A DNA stretch of 64,000 nucleotides from Hymenobacter fodinae (GCF_004745825.1 NZ_SRLA01000002.1:992001-1056000), one strand, 5' to 3'. Counted from the first letter of the stretch, positions 25,630 through 34,676 are shown. The notes: generated from the letters alone by a model not told the origin. Made by a program: numbers and translations.

Positions 25630-26188
25630 AGAGGCAGCGGAAACAATACTACGCGGGGCTTTACGCAGCCTGGTTAACCAAGGGTTGCTGAAAACCAGGA
25701 TAGGCCTAGCGGCAAAGTACCCAAACAGGTAAAGCAAAGAGTCTACTGAACACGAAACCGGGTGCCTTAAAGTTGAGCAGTGCTCCGTCCAAGAAGAAAG
25801 CTATTTGACCATTGGGAGGCTACTTATGTCTTAAACGAGGTGCACTTACTCACAGAATGGCTTAATAAGAAGAGGCTCTTTCTACATAGGCCATAGTAGG
25901 GGCGCAAAGCTTCACACAAGCCCATAGAACGCTGGCAGATTCTGTTTCGGTAAGGACGAGATTTAGTTTATATATAATTTATTGAATATCAGTATTATAC
26001 GTAAATAATGAGACTGTATGCAAAATGATGTGTCGCGGATAATTCCCTTTTTGGGATGGTTTTGGTGATGCTTAAATAAGCTAACTATGCGATGTTGATG
26101 CACTTATGAATATAGTATTTATTCAATATAATTATATCTTCTCAATATTGCATTATTAATTGCGGTAGATTAGAAACAACGTAATATA
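25630..26188. other. AT-rich intergenic region
   Basis: About 560 bp with no credible gene. The second half (about 25960-26190) is strongly AT-rich, with runs such as TTTATATATAATTTATTG and the inverted words ATTGAATAT/ATTCAATAT, unlike the surrounding high-GC sequence. It is presumably the promoter of the gene at 26189/26222 and the divergent DUF1206 gene, or the edge of an acquired segment. Confidence 0.5.
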
Positions 26189-27220
26189 TTGCAGAAAAAT
26201 ACAATAATAGATCCCGCAGGTATGCCTGGGTTACGTAAGTTCGAACGGCTGTTTTCTTATGATGCGCTCATGCAGCTCGCCAACGAACTGCGTGAGCAAA
26301 ATACCAAACCCAGGTCCCAGACCCAAAATGAACCACAAGAGTACATTCCGTTTGGTTTGTACATGCTCGAGCTAGAAGATCAGGGCCACCCCAAGTTTTC
26401 GGGTCTCAGCGGGAGCCAGGAAGCCCAAGTTATCAGCTTGCCCTTACACCAGGGCAATGCCAGTAGCTGCCTCGGCTATCAGGTAAGCAATGGTACGGGC
26501 ACGTTTTGTCTGCTCCGGACTACGCTCGCCCTGTGGGTAGCGAGCCTGAGCCTGAGCCAGCTGAAAAAATACTACCCCCGCGTGTTCGATGGCGACAATG
26601 CCGCCACCATGCTGCTCACGCCCCCAGATGAGTTTGGCGTCATTATGCAGCCCAACCAAGAGTGGGGCCAGCTGCTCACCAACCAGGCTTCTTACGACCA
26701 GAAGCTGCAGCAAGTAGCCGCTGAAACTGGGGTAGTTATTGCCCACAACGAAGCCTCAGACAGCTATGGGCTCTACTATCGGAGCAAGCTGGTGGGGCAA
26801 GCTCCTAACCTAAGCGTAGACCACCTGATCAAGCTGCTGACGCACCACATGAACACCACGGTGGCCTACCACCAAGTGAAGCAGCGGGTACTCAATGAGC
26901 GTTACGAAGGTGTATTCCCTGAGGAGCTAGATAATTTCGACAACTGGGACGGAGAGATTCAGGAGCACATGCAGTTCCCAATGGCCAACCTGTTTTATGT
27001 GCGTGTAAAGGCCTCTACGGAGGATGCCGCCCTTAACATGGCCCGCGAGGAAATTACATTGCAGCGTAGCCTGAACCCGGTACGAGTTGTTTCGCGGGGG
27101 ATACCATTTGAAATTGAGAGCGTAACGTTGCTAGACCGAGCCGCTGATATTGGCTTTTATGAGGTACGCTACCGCTTTCTGACGGCCAGCGGCCATTTGC
27201 GCATGGCTTCGGCCTCCTAA
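26189..27220 (+). CDS. Unrecognised 332-343 aa protein
   Basis: I do not recognise the family. The start is either TTG at 26189 (343 aa) or ATG at 26222 (MPGLRKFERLFSYD, 332 aa). There is no signal peptide or membrane segment. An N-terminal helical part is followed by a mixed alpha/beta region with several aromatic-rich stretches (EYIPFGLYMLELED, YGLYYRSKLVGQ) and a C-terminal strand-rich segment (VVSRGIPFEIESVTLL, IGFYEVRYRFLT). Codon use matches its neighbours even though the upstream region is very AT-rich. It is monocistronic. It could be an orphan of the genus. Confidence 0.6.
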   Translation: MQKNTIIDPAGMPGLRKFERLFSYDALMQLANELREQNTKPRSQTQNEPQEYIPFGLYMLELEDQGHPKFSGLSGSQEAQVISLPLHQGNASSCLGYQVSNGTGTFCLLRTTLALWVASLSLSQLKKYYPRVFDGDNAATMLLTPPDEFGVIMQPNQEWGQLLTNQASYDQKLQQVAAETGVVIAHNEASDSYGLYYRSKLVGQAPNLSVDHLIKLLTHHMNTTVAYHQVKQRVLNERYEGVFPEELDNFDNWDGEIQEHMQFPMANLFYVRVKASTEDAALNMAREEITLQRSLNPVRVVSRGIPFEIESVTLLDRAADIGFYEVRYRFLTASGHLRMASAS

Positions 27221-27298
27221 ACCAACACCTAGGCCACTACCGCCGCAGGCTCATGCGCCAGGAATAATCTGGGGCGCGGCACCGACTTTTTCTCCTGT

Positions 27299-27306
27299 TA
27301 TCTTTG
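27299..27306 (+). promoter_or_regulatory. -7 box TATCTTTG upstream of topB
   Basis: TATCTTTG matches the Bacteroidota TAnnTTTG consensus and lies 60 nt before the TTG start of topoisomerase III. No clear -33 TTG is visible at the usual spacing. Confidence 0.5.
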
Positions 27307-27366
27307 TTGATTCTTGGCTGACTTTACGGTCGGCGCCATCAGTACACTCAGCAAGATTCAGCGATT

Positions 27367-29910
27367 TTGAAAGTTTGCATTGCCGAAAAGCCTAGCGTAG
27401 CCCGTGAAATTGCCCAGGTGCTGGGTGCCAACCGCAAAATGGATGGCTACTTCGAGGGCAACGGCTACCAGGTTACCTGGACGTTCGGCCACTTCTGCCA
27501 GCTCCGGGAGCCCGAGGACTACCGCCCCGAGTGGAAGCGCTGGAGCATTCACGACCTGCCCATGATGCCCGAGCAATTCGGCATCAAGCTCATGCGCCGC
27601 GACGACGGCGTAGTGCGTCAGTTTAATGTGATTAAGAACCTGCTGGCCTCGGCTGAGGAGGTGATTAATTGCGGCGACGCCGGGCAGGAGGGAGAGGTGA
27701 TTCAGCGCTGGGTGCTAATGGAAGCCAAGTATCGCAAGCCCTTCAAGCGCCTCTGGATTTCCTCGCTCACCGAAGAGGCCATCCGGCAGGGGTTTGCCAA
27801 CCTGCGCGACGGTGCCGAGTTCGATAACCTGTACCAGGCCGGCAAGAGCCGCGCAGCTGGCGACTGGCTGTTGGGCCTTAACGCCACGCGCCTGTTTACG
27901 CTGAAGTATGCGCCCGGCCAGCGCCAAGTGCTCAGCATTGGGCGAGTGCAAACGCCTACGCTGGCCCTGCTGGTAGATCGGTATCACGAAATCCAGAACT
28001 TCAAGCCCGAGCCCTACTGGGTGCTGCGAACCGAGTACCGGGGCACCATGTTCAGCCACGTAGCGCCCCCCAAGAAAGGGAAAGGCGAAGACGACGAGCC
28101 CGACGAAAAGGCCCGCCTGAAAGCTCGCGGCTATTTCGTGAGCCAGGAAGAGGCCGATGTGGCCCTGGCCGCCGTGAAAGACGTGCCCCTGACGGTGACC
28201 AACGTCGAAATCAAGAAGGGCCTGGAAACGCCGCCCTCTTTGTTCGACCTTACCTCGTTGCAGGTGCAGTGCAACAACCAGCTAGGCCTCTCCGCCGAGG
28301 ATACGCTTAAGACCGTGCAGGCGCTCTACGAGAAGAAAGTGGTCAGCTACCCGCGCGTAGACACCACTTTCCTGCCCGACGATCAGTATGCCAAAATCCC
28401 CGGCATTTTGCGTGGGCTAAGTGCATACAGTACGCTCACGGCCCCGCTGCTGGCTGGTAAGATCAAGAAGTCGGGCAAGGTGTTCAACAACAACAAAGTC
28501 ACCGACCACCACGCCATCATCCCGACGGGAGCCAGCGCGGGTGGCCTAGGCGGCTACGAGCAAAGCGTGTACGACATCATCGTGCGGCGCTTTCTGGCGG
28601 CTTTCTACCCCGACTGTGAAGTTTCGAACACCTCCGTTACCGCCGAGGCCGGCGGCTACCCGTTCCGGGTGCGTGGCCGCCAGATTCTGAACCCCGGCTG
28701 GCGCGTGGTGTACGGCGACCCGGAGAAGCAGCAAGCACCTTCAGCGCCCAAAGCGCCCGGCACGGAGGGCGAGGACGATGTAGTAAATACCGTGCTGCCC
28801 AACTTCGAGAAAGGTGAAAGCGGCCCCCACAAGCCCCGCCTCGACCAGAAAGTAACCCAGCCCCCGCGCGAGTACTCCGAGGCCATGCTGCTGCGCGGCA
28901 TGGAAACCGCCGGTCGCAACGTGGATGATGAGGAACTGCGCCAAGCCATGAAGGAAAACGGCATCGGCAGGCCCAGTACCCGCGCCGCCATCATCGAAAC
29001 ACTGTTCAAGCGCGGCTATATCCGGCGCGACAAGAAGAAGATTGTGCCCACGCCCACCGGCGTTGAACTCATCGGCCTGATCCGCAACCCCACGCTAAAG
29101 TCGGCGGAGCTGACGGGGCAGTGGGAGCGGAAGCTGCGCCAAATTGAAGGCGGCGAGTTGCAGTCGGACCAGTTTTTGGGCGAGTTGAAGCAGCTGGTGC
29201 GGGAGATGGTCCAGGAAGTAAAGCAAGACGGCTCCGGCCGCGCCGTAACGGTAGCCAACTCAGAAACTGCGGTAGCGAGTAAAACAGCTGCCGCTCGTCC
29301 GGCTGCTCCTAAGGCCGCTGCAACCCCGGCCGTACCGGGGGCGCTAGGCCAGTGCCCGGCCTGCGGCAGTGGGCATGTGCTGCGGGGCAAGTCGGCGTTT
29401 GGCTGCTCGCGCTGGCGCGAGGGCTGTGGCCTACGGTTGCCTATTGAGTTTGAAGGCAAGAAATTCACCGATAAGCAAGTCGGCGACCTGCTCAAAAAAG
29501 GTCGCACGCAGGTTATGCAAGGCTTTTTGGATGACGCCGGCAATAAGTTTGGCGCCGCCATCAAGCTCACGCCTCAGCATACTCTGGAGTTGGTGCGGGC
29601 GGCCGAAAGCAAACCCACCACTGCCCAAGACCCCGGCCAGATACCCTGCCCCGTGTGTCGCCTGGGCCAGATGCTGAAAGGCAAAAGTGCCTGGGGCTGC
29701 TCCCGCTTCCGTGAGGACTGCCAGTTCCGGGCCCCGTTTGAGTGGGGCGGCAAAACCCTCACCGATGCCCAAATGAACCAGCTTCTGCGCAAAGGCAAAA
29801 CCGGTGTTATCCGCGGCTTCATTTCCAGCAAAAGCGGTAACCGTTATGAAGCTGCCCTGCAAGTAGGAGCCGATGGCCGCATCGAGCCAGTGTTTGATAA
29901 TAAAGGATAA
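27367..29910 (+). CDS. topB: DNA topoisomerase III (type IA)
   Basis: Relaxes and decatenates DNA by passing single strands through a tyrosine-linked break. The 847 aa protein starts at TTG (27367), giving MKVCIAEKPSVAREIAQVLG, the exact beginning of the TOPRIM domain; the acidic metal motif is GDAGQEGE (about 103-110). The catalytic Tyr is Y328 in SYPRVDTTFLP. The C-terminus carries an Ala/Pro linker (about 625-660) and two copies of a Cys-rich module, beginning at C663 and C761, each with CPxC, GCSRxRExC and a GKxLTDxQ...LLxKGxTxVxxGF tail. Such C-terminal repeats are usual in Bacteroidota TopB. It is larger than E. coli TopB (about 650 aa) for this reason. Confidence 0.94.
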   Translation: MKVCIAEKPSVAREIAQVLGANRKMDGYFEGNGYQVTWTFGHFCQLREPEDYRPEWKRWSIHDLPMMPEQFGIKLMRRDDGVVRQFNVIKNLLASAEEVINCGDAGQEGEVIQRWVLMEAKYRKPFKRLWISSLTEEAIRQGFANLRDGAEFDNLYQAGKSRAAGDWLLGLNATRLFTLKYAPGQRQVLSIGRVQTPTLALLVDRYHEIQNFKPEPYWVLRTEYRGTMFSHVAPPKKGKGEDDEPDEKARLKARGYFVSQEEADVALAAVKDVPLTVTNVEIKKGLETPPSLFDLTSLQVQCNNQLGLSAEDTLKTVQALYEKKVVSYPRVDTTFLPDDQYAKIPGILRGLSAYSTLTAPLLAGKIKKSGKVFNNNKVTDHHAIIPTGASAGGLGGYEQSVYDIIVRRFLAAFYPDCEVSNTSVTAEAGGYPFRVRGRQILNPGWRVVYGDPEKQQAPSAPKAPGTEGEDDVVNTVLPNFEKGESGPHKPRLDQKVTQPPREYSEAMLLRGMETAGRNVDDEELRQAMKENGIGRPSTRAAIIETLFKRGYIRRDKKKIVPTPTGVELIGLIRNPTLKSAELTGQWERKLRQIEGGELQSDQFLGELKQLVREMVQEVKQDGSGRAVTVANSETAVASKTAAARPAAPKAAATPAVPGALGQCPACGSGHVLRGKSAFGCSRWREGCGLRLPIEFEGKKFTDKQVGDLLKKGRTQVMQGFLDDAGNKFGAAIKLTPQHTLELVRAAESKPTTAQDPGQIPCPVCRLGQMLKGKSAWGCSRFREDCQFRAPFEWGGKTLTDAQMNQLLRKGKTGVIRGFISSKSGNRYEAALQVGADGRIEPVFDNKG

Positions 29911-29946
29911 CCAATTGCTGAAAGGGGCTCTACTTATCTAGAACCA

Positions 29947-30061
29947 AAAAGCACGTCATCCTGAGCCCAAGCGAAGGATCTTCTCACGCCTGAACGACAA
30001 GCCTAGCGCCTCGTGCTAATGTGACAAGATCCTTCGCTTGGGCTCAGGATGACGTGCTTTT
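29947..30061. repeat. Perfect 36-bp inverted repeat, GTCATCCTGA family
   Basis: The left arm (29947-29982) and right arm (30026-30061) are exactly complementary over 36 bp, beginning AAAAGCACGTCATCCTGAGC, with a 43-nt loop holding a GCCTAGCG word. It separates convergent topB and the VOC gene. The right arm ends in TTTT, so it probably terminates both transcripts. It shares the CGTCATCCTGA...AAGGATCTTCTCA words with the element at 20576-20664. Confidence 0.85.
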
Positions 30062-30094
30062 AGAAAGTGTGCTAGGCCGTTCGCCAAGCGTCTC

Positions 30095-31033
30095 TTACAA
30101 GTGAATAGGCGGGAGAGAAGCTTCTAATTGCTTGCGCCGGTGCTCGTGCTGCTTGGGTAGCTTCAAGGCCGTACCTAATTCAGCCAAGGGTTCGTCCACA
30201 GTGAAGCCAGGGTTTTCGGTGGCAATTTCGAACAGCACCCCGCCCGGCTCGCGGAAGTACACCGAGTGGAAATAGTCACGGTCAATCTGAGGAGTAGGCT
30301 GCAAGCCTTTCTCAATCAGCTTCTGGCGGATGAACAATTCTGCGGCATCATCTTTTACCCGGAAGGCAATGTGATGTACCGAGCCACCGGCCGTTACGCT
30401 GCGCGCCTCGCCGGGCACTTCTACCAGGTCGATGTAGGCCGCCCCCTGCACCGTGTCGGTTACGTAGCGGTAGCGATTTACGTGCTGCTCCTGCAGGGTG
30501 TAGCCAAACACGTCCGTCAGAATTTCGGCCGTGGCCTTGATGTTGGCCAGCGTCAGCGTGACGGTGTGAAACCCCTTGGTAGCCACGTCGGCGCCTACTT
30601 CTGGGGTAGTCCAGGGTGTGCGCGGGTCGGCGGTTTTCGATACGATGAGCTCCAGCTTCAGTCCGTCGGGGTCGAGGAAGGTGAGGTATTGCTCTCCAAA
30701 CTTTTCGCTGGGCTTATTGTAGGTCACGCCGTGCTCCTCGAAGCGCTTTATCCAGAACTCAAAGCTGCCCGCGGGTACGGAATACCCTACTTCCGTAGCC
30801 TGCCCAATGCCACGCCGCCCCGGCGTAATGTGCTCCCAAGGGAAAAACGTGAGAATAGTGCCCGCCGAGCCAGTTTCGTCGCCGAAGTAAAAATGGTAGG
30901 TGCCGGGGTCGTCGAAATTGACGGTTTTCTTGAGGAAGCGCAGGCCCAAGATTTTGGTGTAAAAATCGAAGTTGCGCTGGGCATTGCCGGCAATGGCCGT
31001 CACGTGGTGCAGGCCTAGAATGCGAGGTTCCAT
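30095..31033 (-). CDS. VOC-family ring-cleaving dioxygenase, MhqO-like
   Basis: A 312 aa protein with two vicinal-oxygen-chelate repeats (about 5-135 and 150-280). Metal ligand candidates are the His pair in LGLHHVTAIAG, the matching HHIAF in the second repeat and the Glu in VLFEIATENPG. The sequence pattern (FYTKILGLRFLKKTVNFDDP) is that of Bacillus MhqO/MhqA-type glyoxalases linked to hydroquinone and catechol resistance. The gene is followed 34 bp upstream on the chromosome, in the same direction, by an MhqD-like esterase, the same pairing seen in Bacillus. Actual substrate unproven; cytoplasmic. Confidence 0.88.
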   Translation of the reverse strand: MEPRILGLHHVTAIAGNAQRNFDFYTKILGLRFLKKTVNFDDPGTYHFYFGDETGSAGTILTFFPWEHITPGRRGIGQATEVGYSVPAGSFEFWIKRFEEHGVTYNKPSEKFGEQYLTFLDPDGLKLELIVSKTADPRTPWTTPEVGADVATKGFHTVTLTLANIKATAEILTDVFGYTLQEQHVNRYRYVTDTVQGAAYIDLVEVPGEARSVTAGGSVHHIAFRVKDDAAELFIRQKLIEKGLQPTPQIDRDYFHSVYFREPGGVLFEIATENPGFTVDEPLAELGTALKLPKQHEHRRKQLEASLPPIHL

Positions 31034-31066
31034 GGGAGAAGGAAAGAAGTGGGGTGGGAGATGATG

Positions 31067-31687
31067 TTAACGTCCGAAAACCAAGCTGTTCGCTAGCTCT
31101 ATTTCTTCGTGGGTGATGGTGTGGCCCATGTTGGGATACACCTTTTCGGTGACCTGCGCGCCCAAAGTGGTAAGCAGCTTGGTGGAGGCGCGCACTCGCT
31201 CTACTGGCACGTGCATATCCGGGTCGCTGGTTCCGATGAAGATGGGCGTGCCGGCAAAGTCGCCCGCGTAGTGCTCTGGGTAAAGCTGGTCGCCAATCAG
31301 GCCCCCCGTAAACGCCACCACTCCCCCGTACCGCGTGGCATGACGGGCCACGTACTCCAGTGTGAGGCAGGCTCCCTGTGAGAAGCCCAAGAAGTAAATG
31401 TTTTCAGCGGCGATGCCAGCCGTTTGCGCGGCAGCTACTGCCCGGCCTACGGCGGCCAGGGCATCGGTTAGCCAAGGCTCATTTTGCGGGAGCGGGGCCA
31501 GAAACGAATACGGGTACCAGGTGTTTTGAGTGGCCCGTGGAGCCAGCAGGGCAAAATCGGGGACGTGCAGGTGCGTGGCCAGCGAGAGAATATCGGCGGC
31601 ACTGGCGCCCCGGCCGTGCAGCATGATGAGGGCCTTGGAAGCCGCAGACAGGGGCTGGCCGGCCGTGTGAAGTGGTTCTTGATGCAT
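31067..31687 (-). CDS. MhqD-like phospholipase/carboxylesterase
   Basis: A 206 aa alpha/beta hydrolase of the carboxylesterase/phospholipase family. The nucleophile is S103 in GFSQG, with Asp in TSDPDMHVP and His in MGHTITHEE completing the triad. I start it at the ATG at 31687 (MHQEPLHTAG); a longer frame to 31747 lacks family similarity. It is transcribed first, 33 bp ahead of the MhqO-like gene, so the two form an operon likely acting on quinone-type electrophiles (inference from the Bacillus MhqNOD precedent). Confidence 0.87.
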   Translation of the reverse strand: MHQEPLHTAGQPLSAASKALIMLHGRGASAADILSLATHLHVPDFALLAPRATQNTWYPYSFLAPLPQNEPWLTDALAAVGRAVAAAQTAGIAAENIYFLGFSQGACLTLEYVARHATRYGGVVAFTGGLIGDQLYPEHYAGDFAGTPIFIGTSDPDMHVPVERVRASTKLLTTLGAQVTEKVYPNMGHTITHEEIELANSLVFGR

Positions 31688-32032
31688 ACAGTACTCTACG
31701 GAGAAGGCGCGCCCAAGGGAATGAGCACAAGCCGCTGGTACCGGCAAAGCACGCGCCTAGGCCACCCTGAGGCCATGGCTGAATCCTGCATTCGGAGGTA
31801 TGCTTTCTGGTTGAGGTGTCCGGCGAAAAGGAGAGCATAGCGAAGAAGAGGGGCCCTCTGGGTGGGTCGCTTCCGGCAATCCATGAAATATACCTCTGAT
31901 TGCAGGATTCAGCTATGGAGCCGCCGGGCCCACGCCGAGACCTTTGCCTTACCCTCCGGTGTGGCCTAGCAGCCGTTTGCCACAGCTCAAGTGCCGGGGC
32001 TCATCTTTTATCATTTAACTCTCTTCTGCGCT
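31688..32032. other. Divergent intergenic region with a 146-bp inverted repeat
   Basis: This 345-bp region separates the divergent MhqD-like and YcaC-like genes. It contains the inverted repeat described at 31773-31918 and two GGCCTAG-type words. A short open frame at 31900-32088 overlaps the repeat and the next gene and is not credible. Confidence 0.55.
31773..31918. repeat. 28-bp imperfect terminal inverted repeats, MITE-like
   Basis: The arms 31773-31800 and 31891-31918 match with about four mismatches; both contain the core GCTGAATCCTGCA. The roughly 90-bp interior includes an AGAGGGGCCCTCT palindrome. Size and terminal inverted repeats are like those of a miniature transposable element, but I see no obvious target-site duplication and no second copy in the window. 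Confidence 0.55.
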
Positions 32033-32683
32033 ATGAAACCTTCTCCCCAACTGCTCACCCCCGGCAACCACACGCTTGTGCTCATTGATTTTGAGGGCCA
32101 GATGGCGTTTGCCACGCACAGTATTAGCATGGCTGAGCTGCGCACCAACACGGCTATTGTGGCCGGCGCTTCCCGCATCTTCAACGTACCCACCGTGGTA
32201 ACCACCGTGGCCGAGGAGTCCTTCAGCGGCCCCGTGTTTCCCGAAATTGAAGAGTTCTACCCCCAGGCCACCTCGGGCTACCTCGACCGCACCAGTATGA
32301 ACACCTGGGAAGATGAAGCGGCCTACAACGCCATCAAGGGCAAAGGCAAGCAGAAGGTAGTGCTGGCGGGCCTCTGGACGGGCGTGTGCATTGTGGGGCC
32401 CGCGCTTTCGGCGCTGGCCGAGGGCTACGAAGTGTATGTAATTGCCGATGCCTGCGGCGACGTATCGGCGGAGGCGCACGAGCGCGCTATGCAGCGCATG
32501 ATTCATGCTGGTGTGCGCCCCGTTACGGCGGTGCAGTACCTGTTGGAGCTGCAGCGCGACTGGGCGCGCCAGGAAACCTACGTGGCCGTAACCGACCTCA
32601 TGAAGAAGTACGGGGCCAGCTATGGCCTCGGCATTCAGTACGCGCACCACATGGTGAAGCACGAAGCGGCCGTCAGCGAATAA
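32033..32683 (+). CDS. Isochorismatase-family cysteine hydrolase (YcaC-like)
   Basis: A 216 aa cytoplasmic hydrolase. The catalytic elements are D19 in LVLIDFEGQ and the nucleophile C119 in GLWTGVC. The region YLDRTSMNTWED aligns with the RPGNINAWDN segment of E. coli YcaC, and the following ALSALAEGYEVYVIADACGD fits too. YcaC-type proteins have no proven substrate. The ATG at 32033 is the first codon supported by similarity. It is the first gene of a six-gene operon; the next start lies 2 bp after its stop, indicating translational coupling. Confidence 0.9.
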   Translation: MKPSPQLLTPGNHTLVLIDFEGQMAFATHSISMAELRTNTAIVAGASRIFNVPTVVTTVAEESFSGPVFPEIEEFYPQATSGYLDRTSMNTWEDEAAYNAIKGKGKQKVVLAGLWTGVCIVGPALSALAEGYEVYVIADACGDVSAEAHERAMQRMIHAGVRPVTAVQYLLELQRDWARQETYVAVTDLMKKYGASYGLGIQYAHHMVKHEAAVSE

Positions 32684-32685
32684 GC

Positions 32686-34596
32686 ATGAGCGCTCAGCTG
32701 ATTCTTTACAACGGGCGCATTCATACTGTAGATGCGCAGCAACCCGCCGCCACGGCCGTGGCCATTACCGATGGTCGGTTCGTGGCCGTCGGCGACGACG
32801 CGGCCATTATGCAGCTGGCGGGTGCCGACACGGTGCAGGTTGACCTGCAGGGCAAGCGGACCATTCCGGGCCTCAACGACTCGCACATTCACCTGATCAG
32901 GGGTGGGCTGAACTACAACCTGGAGCTGCGCTGGGACGGCGTGCCCTCCCTGGCCGATGCTATGCGCCTGCTGGCGGCTCAGGTGGCGCGCACGCCCTCG
33001 CCGCAGTGGGTGCGGGTGGTAGGCGGCTGGACCGAGCAGCAGTTTGCCGAGAAGCGCATGCCAACGCTGGACGAGCTGAATGCCGTGGCCCCCGACACGC
33101 CCGTGTTCATCCTGCACCTCTACGACCGCGCCCTGCTGAACCGGGCGGCCCTGCGGGCGGTGGGCTACACTCGCGATACGCCCGCGCCCCCCGGTGGCCA
33201 GATTGAGAAGGACAGCCGCGGCGAGCCTACTGGCTTGCTGCTGGCCACCCCCAACGCCATGATTCTGTATGCCACGCTGGCGAAAGGGCCCAAGCTCAGC
33301 CATGAGTACCAGCTCAACTCCAGCCGGCATTTTATGCGGGAGCTGAACCGTTTCGGCATTACCAGCGTGATTGATGCGGGCGGGGGCTTTCAGAACTTCC
33401 CCGACGACTACGCCGTGATTAACGAGCTGCACGCCCAGCAGCAGCTCACCGTGCGCATTGCCTACAACTTGTTCACCCAGCGGCCCAAGCAGGAGTACGA
33501 GGACTTTGACGCCTGGACCCAATCGGTAACGCTTTACCAGGGCGACGACATGTACCGCCACAACGGCGCCGGGGAGATGCTGGTGTTTTCGGCGGCCGAT
33601 TTTGAGGATTTCCTGCAGCCTCGGCCCGACTTGCCGGACACCATGGACGCCGAGTTGGAGCGCGTGGTGCGCCTGCTGGTGGAGCGCCGCTGGCCTTTCC
33701 GCCTGCACGCCACCTACGATGAGAGCATCACCCGCTTTCTGAACGTGTTCGAGAAGGTGAACCGAGATATTCCGTTCAATGGCCTGCCCTGGCTGTTCGA
33801 CCACGCCGAAACCATATCGGAGCGCAATATTGACCGGGTAAAAGCCTTAGGTGGCGGCATTGCCGTGCAGAGCCGTATGGCCTTTCAGGGCGAGTATTTT
33901 GTGGACCGCTACGGGACCGAGGCCGCCCAGCACACGCCGCCTATTCAGCGCATGTTGGCTGCCGGCGTGCCCGTGGGCGCCGGCACCGATGCCACCCGCG
34001 TGAGCAGCTACAACCCCTGGGTGGCGCTTTACTGGCTGACCGCCGGGCGCACCGTGGGTGGCCTAGCCCTCTACCCCGAGCAAAACCGCCTAAGTCGCGA
34101 AACGGCCCTGGAGCTCTACACCCGCGGCAGCGCCTGGTTCTCGAATGAGCAGGAGCAGAAGGGCAGCATTAAAGTGGGCCAGCTCGCCGACCTGACGGTG
34201 TTGGACCAGGATTATTTCTCCGTGGAGGAGGAAGCTATCAAGCAGATTGAAGCTGAAATGACCATAGTAGGAGGCCGCATTGTGTATGCAAGGGGAAGCT
34301 TCAGCGGACACAGCCCCGAGCCCCTGCCCATCCTGCCCGACTGGTCGCCCACGGCGTTGTCGAACGGCTACTACCCCGCCAATCCCGCTTACCGCGTCAC
34401 GGCAAACCGCCCCGCCGCTGCCGACAGCCCGGAGGCTCGCCTGGCCCAGCAGCAACTGCTGCTAGCTGTGCACCAGTGCATAGGCAGCTGTGGCGTGCAC
34501 GGCCATCAACACGAAAAAGCCCGGCTCAGCAACGTGCCAGTCACCAACTATCAGGGATTCTGGGGGGCTCTGGGGTGCTCGTGCTTCGCCTTTTAG
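32686..34596 (+). CDS. YtcJ-type amidohydrolase
   Basis: A 636 aa metal-dependent hydrolase of the amidohydrolase-3 family. It begins with the usual small beta domain (LILYNGRIHTVDAQQ), then the metal-binding HxH motif in GLNDSHIHLIRGG, and later the LHATYDESI, FDHAETIS and GAGTDATRVSSYNPW segments with further metal ligands. The C-terminal beta strands return in VGQLADLTVLDQDYFSV. About 90 residues longer than YtcJ, mostly at the C-terminus. No signal peptide. It is likely to cleave an amide or cyclic amide, possibly handing the product to or from the adjacent cysteine hydrolase (inference). Confidence 0.9.
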   Translation: MSAQLILYNGRIHTVDAQQPAATAVAITDGRFVAVGDDAAIMQLAGADTVQVDLQGKRTIPGLNDSHIHLIRGGLNYNLELRWDGVPSLADAMRLLAAQVARTPSPQWVRVVGGWTEQQFAEKRMPTLDELNAVAPDTPVFILHLYDRALLNRAALRAVGYTRDTPAPPGGQIEKDSRGEPTGLLLATPNAMILYATLAKGPKLSHEYQLNSSRHFMRELNRFGITSVIDAGGGFQNFPDDYAVINELHAQQQLTVRIAYNLFTQRPKQEYEDFDAWTQSVTLYQGDDMYRHNGAGEMLVFSAADFEDFLQPRPDLPDTMDAELERVVRLLVERRWPFRLHATYDESITRFLNVFEKVNRDIPFNGLPWLFDHAETISERNIDRVKALGGGIAVQSRMAFQGEYFVDRYGTEAAQHTPPIQRMLAAGVPVGAGTDATRVSSYNPWVALYWLTAGRTVGGLALYPEQNRLSRETALELYTRGSAWFSNEQEQKGSIKVGQLADLTVLDQDYFSVEEEAIKQIEAEMTIVGGRIVYARGSFSGHSPEPLPILPDWSPTALSNGYYPANPAYRVTANRPAAADSPEARLAQQQLLLAVHQCIGSCGVHGHQHEKARLSNVPVTNYQGFWGALGCSCFAF

Positions 34597-34676
34597 CCTA
34601 GCTGTGTCTCTGCTTCCTGGCCTAGGTAAGGTGGGTAGGAGTGGAGCATCGTGCTAGGCAACTAAATCAACGCATC

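Noticed and set aside
31900..32088. Short plus-strand frame upstream of the YcaC-like gene
   Set aside because: It starts in the arm of the MITE-like repeat and overlaps the real gene in another frame.
32635..33804. A 389-codon open frame antisense to the amidohydrolase
   Set aside because: Same reason: shadow of the well-supported plus-strand gene, His/Gln/Val-rich with no motifs.
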